A stretch of DNA of 27,082 nucleotides from JAVWHX01 sp036639875 (GTDB lineage: Bacteria > Bacillota_I > Bacilli_A > Erysipelotrichales > Coprobacillaceae), in NCBI GenBank assembly GCA_036639875.1, contig JAVWHX010000031.1, positions 1 to 27,082 on the forward strand, written 5' to 3'. Position 1 is the first letter of the stretch. Each line of letters starts with the position of its first letter. The translations under genes were made by a program, and so were the position numbers. Positions 15,378 to 22,847 of this stretch are shown here, one piece after another. A model generated the notes under the pieces. That model was given only the letters and a program-made list of their open reading frames with translations. It was not told where the DNA came from and ran no database searches.

Positions 15378-16694
15378 ATGTATAAACAAGTTGCAGAAGA
15401 TATGATGAAGTTTATTAAAAAAAGTCCAACAGCATTTCATGTTGTTGAAAACATAAAGAATCAATTATTAGATGATCATTATCATGAATTATTAGAATCA
15501 GAAAAATGGCATTTAGAACAAGGAAAAAAATATTTTGTGATAAGAAATCAATCAAGTATTATTGCGTTTAAAATAGGTCAAAGATTAGATAATTATAGTT
15601 TTCATGTTGTGGCATCACATAGTGATTCACCAACATTCAAACTTAAAGAAAGTGCTGAAATAGAAGTTAAAAATAAATATGTTCAATTGAATACTGAAGG
15701 TTATGGTGGAATGATTTGTTCTTCTTGGTTAGATAGACCTTTATCGATTGCAGGAAGAGTTTTAATTAAGAACCAAAATACTTTTGAAACAAAGTTATTC
15801 AATATTGATAAAGATTTGGTATTGATTCCTAATGTTGCTATTCATATGAATAGAGATGTTAATGATAAGATGGTTTATAATAAACAAGTTGATATGTTGC
15901 CTTTATTTGGTGGTAGTCAAGTGAAACCAGGTGATTTAAAAACATTGATTGCAAAAACATTAGAAGTTAAAGAAGAAAATATTTATGGGCATGATTTATA
16001 TCTTTATAATCGCAATAGTTATTCAATATGGGGGCTTCATGATGAATTTATATCTTGTCCTCAGTTAGATGATTTACAATGTGCTTATGCAACTTTACAA
16101 GGCTTTATGCAAGGTTATCATGATGAAACAGTCCAAGTCTATGCGTGTTTTGATAATGAAGAAGTAGGTTCTTCTTCAAAGCAGGGAGCTGATTCTTCAT
16201 TACTCTATGATGTTTTACAACGTATTCATAATGGTTTATCTTTACCAGTTGAAGATTATTATCGTGCTATAGCATCAAGCTTTATGGTAAGTGCTGATAA
16301 TGCTCATGCTGTACATCCTAACCATCCAGAAAAAAACGATGCAACAAATCATGTCTTTATGAATGAAGGAATTGTTATAAAATCACATGCTGGTCAAAAA
16401 TATACAAGTGATGCAGTGAGCTGTGCGTTATTTAAGGGGATTTGTGAAAAGGCTGAAGTTCCACTTCAATTCTTCTCTAATCGTTCTGATATGGTTGGAG
16501 GAAGTACTTTAGGTAACATTGCTTCAACACATGTCTCTATGAATAGTGTTGATATTGGGTTACCACAACTTGCTATGCATTCTTCATATGAAACAGCAGG
16601 TATTAAAGATTCATATAATATGATAAAAGCTATGATAACTTTCTTTAATGCTCATATTAAGCAAGTGAAGACAGGTGAATATATTATTGAATAA
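15378..16694 (+). CDS. apeB: M18-family metalloaminopeptidase
   Basis: 438 residues from the ATG at 15378, seven bases after GGAGGA; the longer frame from 15318 runs through the promoter and is rejected. The metal and catalytic signatures of M18 (aspartyl aminopeptidase) are visible: VASHSDSPTFKLK with His81 and Asp83, FDNEEVGSSSKQGADS, ADNAHAVHPNHPEKND, SDMVGGSTLGNIASTH and the C-terminal MHSSYETAG. Length fits the family. It is a cytosolic two-metal exopeptidase that trims N-terminal residues, classically acidic ones, from peptides. The gene symbol follows the usual bacterial M18 name; the exact substrate preference is not shown by sequence. It has its own promoter and terminator. Confidence 0.92.
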   Translation: MYKQVAEDMMKFIKKSPTAFHVVENIKNQLLDDHYHELLESEKWHLEQGKKYFVIRNQSSIIAFKIGQRLDNYSFHVVASHSDSPTFKLKESAEIEVKNKYVQLNTEGYGGMICSSWLDRPLSIAGRVLIKNQNTFETKLFNIDKDLVLIPNVAIHMNRDVNDKMVYNKQVDMLPLFGGSQVKPGDLKTLIAKTLEVKEENIYGHDLYLYNRNSYSIWGLHDEFISCPQLDDLQCAYATLQGFMQGYHDETVQVYACFDNEEVGSSSKQGADSSLLYDVLQRIHNGLSLPVEDYYRAIASSFMVSADNAHAVHPNHPEKNDATNHVFMNEGIVIKSHAGQKYTSDAVSCALFKGICEKAEVPLQFFSNRSDMVGGSTLGNIASTHVSMNSVDIGLPQLAMHSSYETAGIKDSYNMIKAMITFFNAHIKQVKTGEYIIE

Positions 16695-16696
16695 AG

Positions 16697-16721
16697 AACT
16701 CGATATAAGTCGAGTTTTTTT
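16697..16721 (+). terminator. Rho-independent terminator after the M18 gene
   Basis: AACTCGA-TATAAG-TCGAGTT followed by a T run to 16721; perfect 7-bp stem directly after the stop. Confidence 0.9.
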
Positions 16722-16786
16722 CTTTAATATGTGAAAACAATGTTATTTTTCATATTTTGAATTAGCGAGCAATTTATGATGAATTA

Positions 16787-16795
16787 TGATATAAT
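16787..16795 (+). promoter_or_regulatory. Extended -10 promoter of the GGDEF gene
   Basis: TGATATAAT 37 bases before the GTG start; no good -35 box. Confidence 0.5.
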
Positions 16796-16831
16796 AATAC
16801 ATATATTTTAATCTATATGGAGGTGATTGTA

Positions 16832-18391
16832 GTGTTTTTTAATACTTGTATTCATGTCCTTATTGTGTCTCATAATAATAAGTATGAAAGTTTATTTAAA
16901 GAAATTGTTTGTTCTCAAGAAACGACTTTTTTAACAACAATTATGCCTAATAGTGAACAATTAAAACAAGCTTCTATTGTTCTTTATGATATTCCTTATC
17001 AAAAGGAATTGATAAATAATCATGCTTTCAATCTTTGTATGATTGAACAAAATGAATATGATTCAGAAGTTGATTATTCTTTTTATGATGATTTATGGTT
17101 GATGCCTATGGATGATGCTTTACTTAAATTTCATTTCAAAAAGATAGTAGAACGTGTTATTGAAAGAAAACGCAGTGAAATTCATGATATTTATTTGAAT
17201 ACGCTTATTAATAGTGTTCCCGATTTGATTTGGTTTAAAGATTTAAGAGGGGCACATTTGAAAGTTAATGATGCTTTTGGTAAAGCAGTTGGAAAAACCA
17301 AACAACAATGTGAAGGTCGTGGACACTATTATATTTGGGATTTAGATCCAGATGAATATGCCGATGGAGAATATGTTTGTTTAGAAACCGAAGAGGAAGT
17401 TATAAAAGCAGGAAAAACGTGTTTGTTTGATGAAAAAGTAAAAAGCAAACATGGATTACGTCAGTTTAAGACATATAAGTCTCCTTTATATGATTATCAA
17501 GGAACTATGTTAGGAACTGTAGGGATTGCTAAGGATGTTACTGATTTAGATAATATTGGTCGTGAATTAGAAGTTGTTTTATCAAGTGTCCCTTTTGCTT
17601 CTTTAATTGTTGATGATCATGATAAATTGGTATATGCTAATCAAGTGTTCTATAATATTTTCTCTCTTGATGAAAATGATGTCAGTTCATTGGATTATCA
17701 AGATTTTTGTGAAAATACTTTAAAGTTAACTCAAGAACAATTAGAAAACAATAAAGAAGTTATTGTTACTCTTTCTAATGGAGGAGTAGTAAAACATCTT
17801 AATGTTCAACAACAATCTATTATGGATATATTTGGTAATCATTTTGGTTACTTCTTAATTTGTATTGATATTACTAGAGAAAAAGAATTACAAGATAAGA
17901 TCTTACTTAATGCGAATACTGACTTTTTAACTGGACTTTATAATCGTCGCTATTTCTATAAACAAGTACATGAAATTAATATAAAGAAATATATAGCTTT
18001 TGTTTATTTTGATTTAGATTATTTTAAAACGGTAAATGATACTTTTGGTCACCAAGCTGGGGATAAAGCTTTGCAGTTAATGGCAGATTTATTACGTGAT
18101 GAGTTTCCTGAGGATTTAATTGTTCGATTAGGTGGAGATGAATTCTTAATTGCAATTTCATTACAAGAGAGTGTGAATGAAATTATTCCTAAAATTCATA
18201 AATTCATTGATTATACAAAGGATGAATTCTATAAACTTGAACATCTTAAACCACTTTCTGTAAGTGCAGGAATTGCATATAGTGATAAAGATTTTGATAC
18301 TGATAAATTATTACTTGAAGCAGATAAAGCATTGTATCAAGCAAAATCTTTAGGTAAAGCTACTGTTTGTATTTATGATGAAAATAAATAA
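16832..18391 (+). CDS. PAS-PAS-GGDEF diguanylate cyclase with degenerate receiver-like N-terminus
   Basis: 519 residues. The start is probably GTG at 16832: GGAGGTGA ends five bases before it, whereas the ATG at 16817 overlaps that ribosome site. Residues about 6-110 look like a receiver fold (HVLIVSHNN, IVLYDIP with Asp53), but the second acidic residue and the conserved Lys are missing, so it is probably a pseudo-receiver. A PAS domain (about 122-236, NSVPDLIWFKDLRG) is followed by a second (about 246-349) and a GGDEF domain (353-517) with intact GGDEF at 434-438 and FDLDYFKTVNDTFGH. The inhibitory I-site RxxD is FPED here (Arg replaced by Phe), so product feedback is probably lost. No membrane segment; cytosolic synthesis of cyclic di-GMP is likely. 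Confidence 0.88.
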   Translation: MFFNTCIHVLIVSHNNKYESLFKEIVCSQETTFLTTIMPNSEQLKQASIVLYDIPYQKELINNHAFNLCMIEQNEYDSEVDYSFYDDLWLMPMDDALLKFHFKKIVERVIERKRSEIHDIYLNTLINSVPDLIWFKDLRGAHLKVNDAFGKAVGKTKQQCEGRGHYYIWDLDPDEYADGEYVCLETEEEVIKAGKTCLFDEKVKSKHGLRQFKTYKSPLYDYQGTMLGTVGIAKDVTDLDNIGRELEVVLSSVPFASLIVDDHDKLVYANQVFYNIFSLDENDVSSLDYQDFCENTLKLTQEQLENNKEVIVTLSNGGVVKHLNVQQQSIMDIFGNHFGYFLICIDITREKELQDKILLNANTDFLTGLYNRRYFYKQVHEINIKKYIAFVYFDLDYFKTVNDTFGHQAGDKALQLMADLLRDEFPEDLIVRLGGDEFLIAISLQESVNEIIPKIHKFIDYTKDEFYKLEHLKPLSVSAGIAYSDKDFDTDKLLLEADKALYQAKSLGKATVCIYDENK

Positions 18392-18421
18392 ACTGTTGAT
18401 TATATAAATCAGCAGTTTTTT
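18391..18421 (+). terminator. Rho-independent terminator after the GGDEF gene
   Basis: AACTGTTGAT pairs with ATCAGCAGTT (one G-U) around TATATAA and is followed by T residues; the stem starts on the last base of the stop codon. Confidence 0.85.
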
Positions 18422-18470
18422 TGCTTTTGTGAAGAAACTTCTATAGAATAGAATAGAGGAGAGTGATAAG

Positions 18471-19364
18471 ATGAAAGGAAGATTATTTGAAATCTTGTAT
18501 TATTTATTAGAAAAGAAAAATACAACAGCACAAGAACTCGCTGAATATTTTGAGGTTTCTGTTAGAACAATCTATCGAGATATTGATAAGTTATTAGTTG
18601 CTAAAATACCAATTCAAACAACACAAGGTAAAAATGGTGGAATATCAATAGATGAAAATTATGTATTAGATAAAACTCTGTTATCATCTCAAGAACAAGA
18701 TCATATTTTAATGGCAATGCAAGGTATGGAATCATTAAGAGTAGAAGATAAACAATTAACTCAACGTATGAAAACATTATTTCAAAAAGAAAGTCAAGAT
18801 TGGTTAGAGATTGATTTTTCATATTGGCGACAAGATAATGAAATACAAGAAAAGTTTGATCTTATTAAAGAAACAATATTCAATCATATCATTATTGAAT
18901 TTGATTATATGAATATGCAAGGAATACAGAGTCATAGAATGGTTTATCCAATCAAAATATTCTTTAAAGCACAGGCATGGTATTTACAAGGATATGATAT
19001 TTCTAAGCAGGATTACCGTATATATAAATTCACACGTATTCATAAGTTAATAAATACAAAACATGTATTTGATCAAACTCTCACTGATATTCCTCAAATT
19101 CATCAATATCAAGAGGATAGTCAAATGATTGATGTTGTGTTTTTGTTTGATAAATCTTTAGGGAGTTTTGTTTATGATGAATTTTCATATCAGAGTATTG
19201 AAGATACTCAAAATGGCTATATAGTTAAAACAACTTTACCATATCACTCATGGTTAATTTCTTTTATATTATCATTTGGACATGGCGTAGAAGTTATCGA
19301 ACCATTATCATTGAGAGAAGAGATTGTTGATGAAATTCAATCAATGAATCATAAATATTTTTAA
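18471..19364 (+). CDS. HTH/WYL-domain transcriptional regulator (YafY-type)
   Basis: 297 residues. The N-terminal HTH_11 winged helix (1-62) shows TTAQELAEYFEVSVRTIYRDI; the WYL domain (about 128-205) has AWYLQGY (169-175) and DYRIYKFTRI (181-190), followed by a WCX-like C-terminus. WYL regulators sense small ligands or nucleic acids and often control adjacent genes. GAGGAGAG precedes the ATG. Directly downstream lies a perfect inverted repeat overlapping the promoter of the GNAT-YoaP/GyrI-like pair, which is the obvious target (inference). No equivalent repeat precedes its own start, so autoregulation is not evident. Confidence 0.9.
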   Translation: MKGRLFEILYYLLEKKNTTAQELAEYFEVSVRTIYRDIDKLLVAKIPIQTTQGKNGGISIDENYVLDKTLLSSQEQDHILMAMQGMESLRVEDKQLTQRMKTLFQKESQDWLEIDFSYWRQDNEIQEKFDLIKETIFNHIIIEFDYMNMQGIQSHRMVYPIKIFFKAQAWYLQGYDISKQDYRIYKFTRIHKLINTKHVFDQTLTDIPQIHQYQEDSQMIDVVFLFDKSLGSFVYDEFSYQSIEDTQNGYIVKTTLPYHSWLISFILSFGHGVEVIEPLSLREEIVDEIQSMNHKYF

Positions 19365-19366
19365 AC

Positions 19367-19400
19367 ATGACACAAGGTGTCATATTATTGATGATATAAT
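19367..19400 (+). promoter_or_regulatory. Operator-promoter of the GNAT-YoaP/GyrI operon
   Basis: ATGACAC-AAG-GTGTCAT (19367-19383) has 7-bp perfect arms with a 3-base spacer. The extended -10 TGATATAAT is at 19392-19400, so the repeat covers the -35 region. This suits a repressor or a -35-overlapping activator, most likely the WYL protein encoded immediately upstream. Confidence 0.65.
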
Positions 19401-19421
19401 GTGTTTATGGAGGAAGATATT

Positions 19422-20162
19422 ATGGAAATGATAACATTAACAAAAGAAAATATTGAAAAGGAACATATTTGTTGTGCAATATCATCTAACAATGATATTC
19501 AAGTCAAATCAAAGAAAGAATGGTTGTTAGAACAATTAGATAAAGGTTTAATCTTTACAAAGATGGATATAAGAGGAAAATGCTTTATTGAATATTTACC
19601 TTTGGAGAATGCTTGGATATCTATAAAGGGTGAACATATGATGTATATTGATTGTCTATGGGTATCTGGTAAGTTCCAAGGTTTAGGATATGCATCTATG
19701 TTATTAAATAGTTGTATTGAAGAAAGTAAAAAACAAAAGAAAAATGGCATTGTCATTTTATCTTGTCAAAAGAAAACTCCTTTTTTAATGGATTATAAGT
19801 TCTTGGTAAAGCACGGATTTGAGAGTGTTGATCAATGGGGAGATATTGAATTGATGTATTATAGCTTACATAATAATGTATCTACACCAGTCTTTCATAT
19901 TGCTGATTCTATTGAAGATGGATTGGTTATTTATTATACAAATCAATGCCCTTTTAATGTGAAGTATACACAGATCTTAAAAGATCATTGTTTTCAAAAC
20001 AATATCCCATTAAAACTCATTCATATTCAAAATCATCAACAAGCATTAGAAGTACCTACTCCACTTACAACATACAGTTTATTCTATAATCATAACTTTA
20101 TAACAAGAGAAGTTTTAACACCAAATAAATTTGATAAGATATGGGGTGAAATCAATGAATAA
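19422..20162 (+). CDS. GNAT acetyltransferase with YoaP-like C-terminal domain
   Basis: 246 residues from the ATG at 19422, seven bases after GGAGGA. The N-terminal GNAT domain (about 1-148) shows the acetyl-CoA loop KFQGLGYASML (84-94) and VKHGFESVD. The C-terminal part (about 155-246) matches the YoaP-like domain: VIYYTNQCPFNVKY with Cys176, a thioredoxin-like start without a CXXC pair, then NIPLKLIHI and TTYSLFYNHNFITREVL. This fusion is known from Bacillus YoaP and relatives. The substrate is unknown. It overlaps the GyrI-like gene by 8 bases and follows the WYL operator, so the two proteins probably work together, perhaps binding and modifying a small toxic molecule. Confidence 0.85.
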   Translation: MEMITLTKENIEKEHICCAISSNNDIQVKSKKEWLLEQLDKGLIFTKMDIRGKCFIEYLPLENAWISIKGEHMMYIDCLWVSGKFQGLGYASMLLNSCIEESKKQKKNGIVILSCQKKTPFLMDYKFLVKHGFESVDQWGDIELMYYSLHNNVSTPVFHIADSIEDGLVIYYTNQCPFNVKYTQILKDHCFQNNIPLKLIHIQNHQQALEVPTPLTTYSLFYNHNFITREVLTPNKFDKIWGEINE

Positions 20163-20799
20163 ATTAGATTATAAAAAAGTATATAAAGATTTATATATGC
20201 CTTCTACTCAACCAATGTTAATAGAAGTTCCTATGATTCAATATGTTATGGTTGAAGGTTGTGGAGATCCTAATACATCCCTAGCGTATAAACAAGCATT
20301 AGAATTGCTTTATGGACTATCATATACAATTAAAATGAGTAAGATGAATAAGCTGAAACCTGATAATTATTTTGAATATGTTGTTCCACCATTAGAAGGT
20401 TTTTGGTATGGAAAAGATTGTTATTTTGATGGGTTAAATATAACTGATAAGAATGATTTTTATTGGAAGTCACTTATTCGTTTACCTGAATTTGTAGATG
20501 AGAATATTTTTCAACAAGCTAAACAATCGTTGGCTTTAAAAAAACCAGAACTTGATGTTCATAAACTTCAATATGTTCAAATTGAAGAAGGGTTATGTGT
20601 TCAAATTATGCATAAAGGTTCATATGATGAAGAAGTTACAAGCATCTTAAAAATGAATGATTATATAAAAGAAAATCACTTGATTTGTGATATTGATGAT
20701 AAAAATCGTTTTCATCATGAAATTTATTTAAGTGATCCTCGAAAAGCAAAACCCGAAAATTTAAAAACTGTTATTCGTCATCCAGTGAGAAGAGTCTAG
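20155..20799 (+). CDS. GyrI-like small-molecule-binding domain protein
   Basis: 214 residues. The ATG at 20155 overlaps the preceding stop (ATGAATAA) with GGGGTGA upstream, indicating translational coupling. The protein matches the large GyrI-like/SHS2 family: MVEGCGDPNTSLAYKQAL, then EYVVPPLEGFWYG, QIMHKGSYDEE and a terminal HHEIYLSDPRKAKPENLKTV. Members bind hydrophobic or cationic drugs and toxins, and some hydrolyse cyclopropanoids. Cytosolic. It completes a WYL-controlled two-gene operon, and the terminator stem starts within its stop codon. Confidence 0.88.
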   Translation: MNKLDYKKVYKDLYMPSTQPMLIEVPMIQYVMVEGCGDPNTSLAYKQALELLYGLSYTIKMSKMNKLKPDNYFEYVVPPLEGFWYGKDCYFDGLNITDKNDFYWKSLIRLPEFVDENIFQQAKQSLALKKPELDVHKLQYVQIEEGLCVQIMHKGSYDEEVTSILKMNDYIKENHLICDIDDKNRFHHEIYLSDPRKAKPENLKTVIRHPVRRV

Positions 20800-20822
20800 T
20801 ATTTATATATTAGGCTTTTTTG
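20793..20822 (+). terminator. Rho-independent terminator after the GyrI-like gene
   Basis: AGTCTAGTA pairs with TATTAGGCT (two G-U pairs) around a six-base loop, followed by a T run; the 5' arm holds the TAG stop codon. Confidence 0.75.
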
Positions 20823-20899
20823 TTTTTATCAATATAACAGACAATCAAACAATGGCTTTGTTTCTTTTTTCATAAGATATAGAGAAAGGAGGAAAGCTA

Positions 20900-21274
20900 A
20901 TGGCACTTATTAATAAAATTGATAACACATCAAAGGTCGTATATGAGGGTAATGCCATCGATAGTAATACAGTAAGTACACTGTTACTTTTACCACCTAC
21001 AATTACAAAAGTTGTAGATAAGTTAACTGCTAAAATTGGTGATGTTTTAACTTATACAATAACAGTTACCAATGTTTCTTTATCAGCATATGCGAATATC
21101 CCGTTTAGTGATAGCGTTGTTGATGGAGCGACTTATGTAACAGATTCATTTAAAGTTAACGGAACTGCTGCAACCCCAACAATTGTTGGAAGAACATTAT
21201 CCTATACAATTGCCAATATAGAAGCCTTGGGTGTAGTTACTATTCAGTTTCAAGTTACAATTACAGGAAGCTAA
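20900..21274 (+). CDS. Small DUF11-domain protein (beta-sandwich)
   Basis: 124 residues; AAAGGAGG lies seven bases before the ATG. A single DUF11 repeat occupies about residues 33-122: TKVVDKLTAKIGDVLTYTI, VTNVSLSAYANIPFSDSV, then YVTDSFKVNG and TIQFQVTITGS. The N-terminus (NKIDNTSKVVYEGNAIDSNT) is the usual preceding strand region. DUF11 modules occur as repeats in large surface proteins. A single free copy with no signal peptide or sortase motif, in front of a holin and amidase, is unusual; release by lysis or a structural role is possible. After its stop codon the +1 frame stays open and encodes a Cys-rich stretch. Confidence 0.78.
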   Translation: MALINKIDNTSKVVYEGNAIDSNTVSTLLLLPPTITKVVDKLTAKIGDVLTYTITVTNVSLSAYANIPFSDSVVDGATYVTDSFKVNGTAATPTIVGRTLSYTIANIEALGVVTIQFQVTITGS

Positions 21275-21491
21275 AAAAAGATATTATGAATATAAAGAGA
21301 TAGATGAGGAGGAATGTCATTGTCAATACTATTGTCCTATGTGTAGATGTTATATAAAGAAAGACTGTCGAAAACGTTTTTATAAAAAAGTTGTGTATAC
21401 TCTTTATAAAGATGTGAGTATGATAGTTTTCAATAATAATATAAGTCAAGCATCTACTGTAACTTACGTTATGTTAGGATACTGTAGGTAA
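21275..21491 (+). pseudogene. Cys-rich open frame without a usable start (remnant or frameshifted extension)
   Basis: This frame (+1 relative to the DUF11 gene) is open from 21237 to the stop at 21489-21491. After the DUF11 stop it reads RYYEYKEIDEEECHCQYYCP followed by MCRCYIKKDCRKRFYKK and a tail ending MLGYCR, with seven cysteines, six of them within about 18 residues. The only in-frame ATG is at 21339, inside the Cys cluster and with no close ribosome site (a GGAGG is about 25 bases away). It is therefore probably a broken gene or a C-terminal extension of the DUF11 protein lost by frameshift. The rest of the 299-base gap between 21274 and 21574 holds only the holin ribosome site. Confidence 0.45.
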
Positions 21492-21573
21492 ATGTGAAGT
21501 TCATCGTGAAGATATCTCAGTTCAAAGATATTTTAAAATGATGAATTTTTTTGTTATGGAGAGGAGGGTAAAT

Positions 21574-21864
21574 ATGAATAAAATAAACTGGCGAGTTAGG
21601 TTTAGTAATCCAACATTTGTTATTCAATTATTGTTAGCAGTTCTAACACCAATTTTGGCATATGCTGGATTAACAGCACAAGATTTAACAACTTGGAATA
21701 AGTTAGGGGAAATTATTTGGAATGCTTTAATGAATCCTTATATTTTAAGTTTAGTTGTTGTTTCTATCTTTAATACAATTAATGATCCAACAACAACAGG
21801 TATTTGTGATAGTCATCATGTTATGAATCAAGAAGAAGTAGATAATTTAAAACCAATAGAATAA
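21574..21864 (+). CDS. phiLC3-type phage holin
   Basis: 96 residues from the ATG at 21574, six bases after GGAGGG; the longer frame from 21538 passes through this site. It starts INWRVRFSNPTF, has two hydrophobic segments (about 16-35 and 52-72) and ends with NDPTTTGICDSH, the conserved DPTTxGxxDS tail of the phiLC3 family. Holins make membrane holes that let an endolysin reach the wall. It sits between the DUF11 gene and an amidase, the normal holin-endolysin order. No other phage gene is visible. Confidence 0.92.
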   Translation: MNKINWRVRFSNPTFVIQLLLAVLTPILAYAGLTAQDLTTWNKLGEIIWNALMNPYILSLVVVSIFNTINDPTTTGICDSHHVMNQEEVDNLKPIE

Positions 21865-21879
21865 GAAAGAAGAGAGAAA

Positions 21880-21981
21880 ATGGAAGAATTAACTCAAGAA
21901 GAATTACAAGAGATTGAAGAACAATTTATTTATAATTCAATTGATGAAAACCAAATGGAGGTCATTGAAGATGAACATTAG
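21880..21981 (+). CDS. Tiny acidic ORF overlapping the amidase start (33 aa)
   Basis: ATG at 21880, stop TAG at 21979-21981. The 33-residue product (MEELTQEELQEIEEQFIYNS, then IDENQMEVIEDEH) is strongly acidic and helical-looking. AAGAGAGAAA gives a modest ribosome site. It overlaps the amidase gene by 11 bases in another frame and carries the amidase's GGAGG inside its codons, so translation could be coupled. No family recognised; it could be a leader ORF or a small regulator of the endolysin. Confidence 0.5.
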   Translation: MEELTQEELQEIEEQFIYNSIDENQMEVIEDEH

Positions 21982-22789
21982 TAAAATGATAACTCCTTAT
22001 AAAAAAACAACAATGAATAATAAAAAGAATAAATATATTGTTTTGCATTATGTAGGAGGTATTTCTTCTGCTAAAAATAACTGTATATATTATAATCGTA
22101 AAGATGCAAGAGATGCATCAGCACACTATTTTGTAGATGATAATGGTGTATATCAATTGGTAGAAGATAAAGATGCAGCATGGCATTGTGGAGCAAAAAG
22201 CTATAAGCATAAAGAATGTAGAAACTCTAATTCATTAGGAATTGAAATGTGTTTGAAGAAGAATGATAAAGGTGAATTGTATGTAACTGAACAAACGATA
22301 TATAGTGTTAGTCAGTTGGTAAAAGAATTAATGAAAAAATATAATATTGATAAAGATCATATTATAAGACATTATGATGTAACAGGAAAACTATGTCCTC
22401 ATTGTAATGGTTTGTTAAATGATAAAACATGGATAGAGTTTAGAAATAGAATAACAAGTCAAACTGTTTCTAATTCAAATACTCATAATAAAGTACGAGA
22501 TTTACAAATTGCACTTGATAAAGACTTAAATGTAAACTTAAGTGTTGATGGAATAATTGGCCCAAAGACAATTGAACAACTAAAGAAAGTGATTATTAAA
22601 GCTCCATCAACTGGTTCTTTTAAAAGCTATCCAAATATAACAAGCTTTATTCAAAGATATGTAGGAACTTCAATCGATGGCTTATATGGAAAAAATACTG
22701 CAAATGCTGTAAGGGTGTTTCAAAAGAATAATCGATTAGTTCAAGATGGTATTGTTGGATATAATACTTTAATGAAACTAGTTTCTTAA
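21971..22789 (+). CDS. N-acetylmuramoyl-L-alanine amidase (endolysin) with C-terminal wall-binding repeats
   Basis: 272 residues from the ATG at 21971, nine bases after GGAGG; the upstream in-frame ATG at 21914 lacks a ribosome site. The PGRP/Amidase_2 zinc hydrolase (about 20-162) shows the zinc ligands His26 (VLHYVGG), His134 (IRHYD) and Cys142 (LCPHC), plus ASAHYFVDDNG and GIEMC. Two PG_binding_1-like segments follow (about 174-206, DGIIGPKT; and 224-271, DGLYGKNT with VFQKNN). No signal peptide, so export depends on the adjacent holin as in phages. It cleaves the sugar-peptide amide bond of peptidoglycan. It ends in a strong terminator. Confidence 0.92.
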   Translation: MNISKMITPYKKTTMNNKKNKYIVLHYVGGISSAKNNCIYYNRKDARDASAHYFVDDNGVYQLVEDKDAAWHCGAKSYKHKECRNSNSLGIEMCLKKNDKGELYVTEQTIYSVSQLVKELMKKYNIDKDHIIRHYDVTGKLCPHCNGLLNDKTWIEFRNRITSQTVSNSNTHNKVRDLQIALDKDLNVNLSVDGIIGPKTIEQLKKVIIKAPSTGSFKSYPNITSFIQRYVGTSIDGLYGKNTANAVRVFQKNNRLVQDGIVGYNTLMKLVS

Positions 22790-22795
22790 AACAAG

Positions 22796-22826
22796 AAAGA
22801 GAGTCCTTCTAAAAAGACTCTCTTTT
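22796..22826. terminator. Terminator between the amidase and the convergent pyrophosphatase gene
   Basis: AAAGAGAGTC and GACTCTCTTT form a perfect 10-bp stem around a 10-base loop, followed by TTTT on the plus strand. Being symmetrical and between convergent genes, it may also act on the minus strand, though its T run there is interrupted. Confidence 0.85.
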
Positions 22827-22847
22827 AATATATAGTTGAAATAGTTA

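Noticed and set aside
20847..20864. Hairpin AAACAA-TGGCT-TTGTTT upstream of the DUF11 gene as a second terminator or operator
   Set aside because: Only 6-bp AT-rich arms; a better terminator already lies at 20793-20822. No firm role can be given.
21261..21449. 62-codon minus-strand open frame in the gap before the holin
   Set aside because: Low-complexity Ile/Phe/Thr-rich translation, no ribosome site, and opposite to all neighbouring genes; it is the shadow of the Cys-rich plus-strand frame.
20900..22789. Remnant of a complete prophage
   Set aside because: Only lysis-type genes occur; both flanks are non-phage genes and no att-like repeats or integrase were seen in the window. A larger phage outside this window cannot be wholly excluded, but the flanks speak against it.
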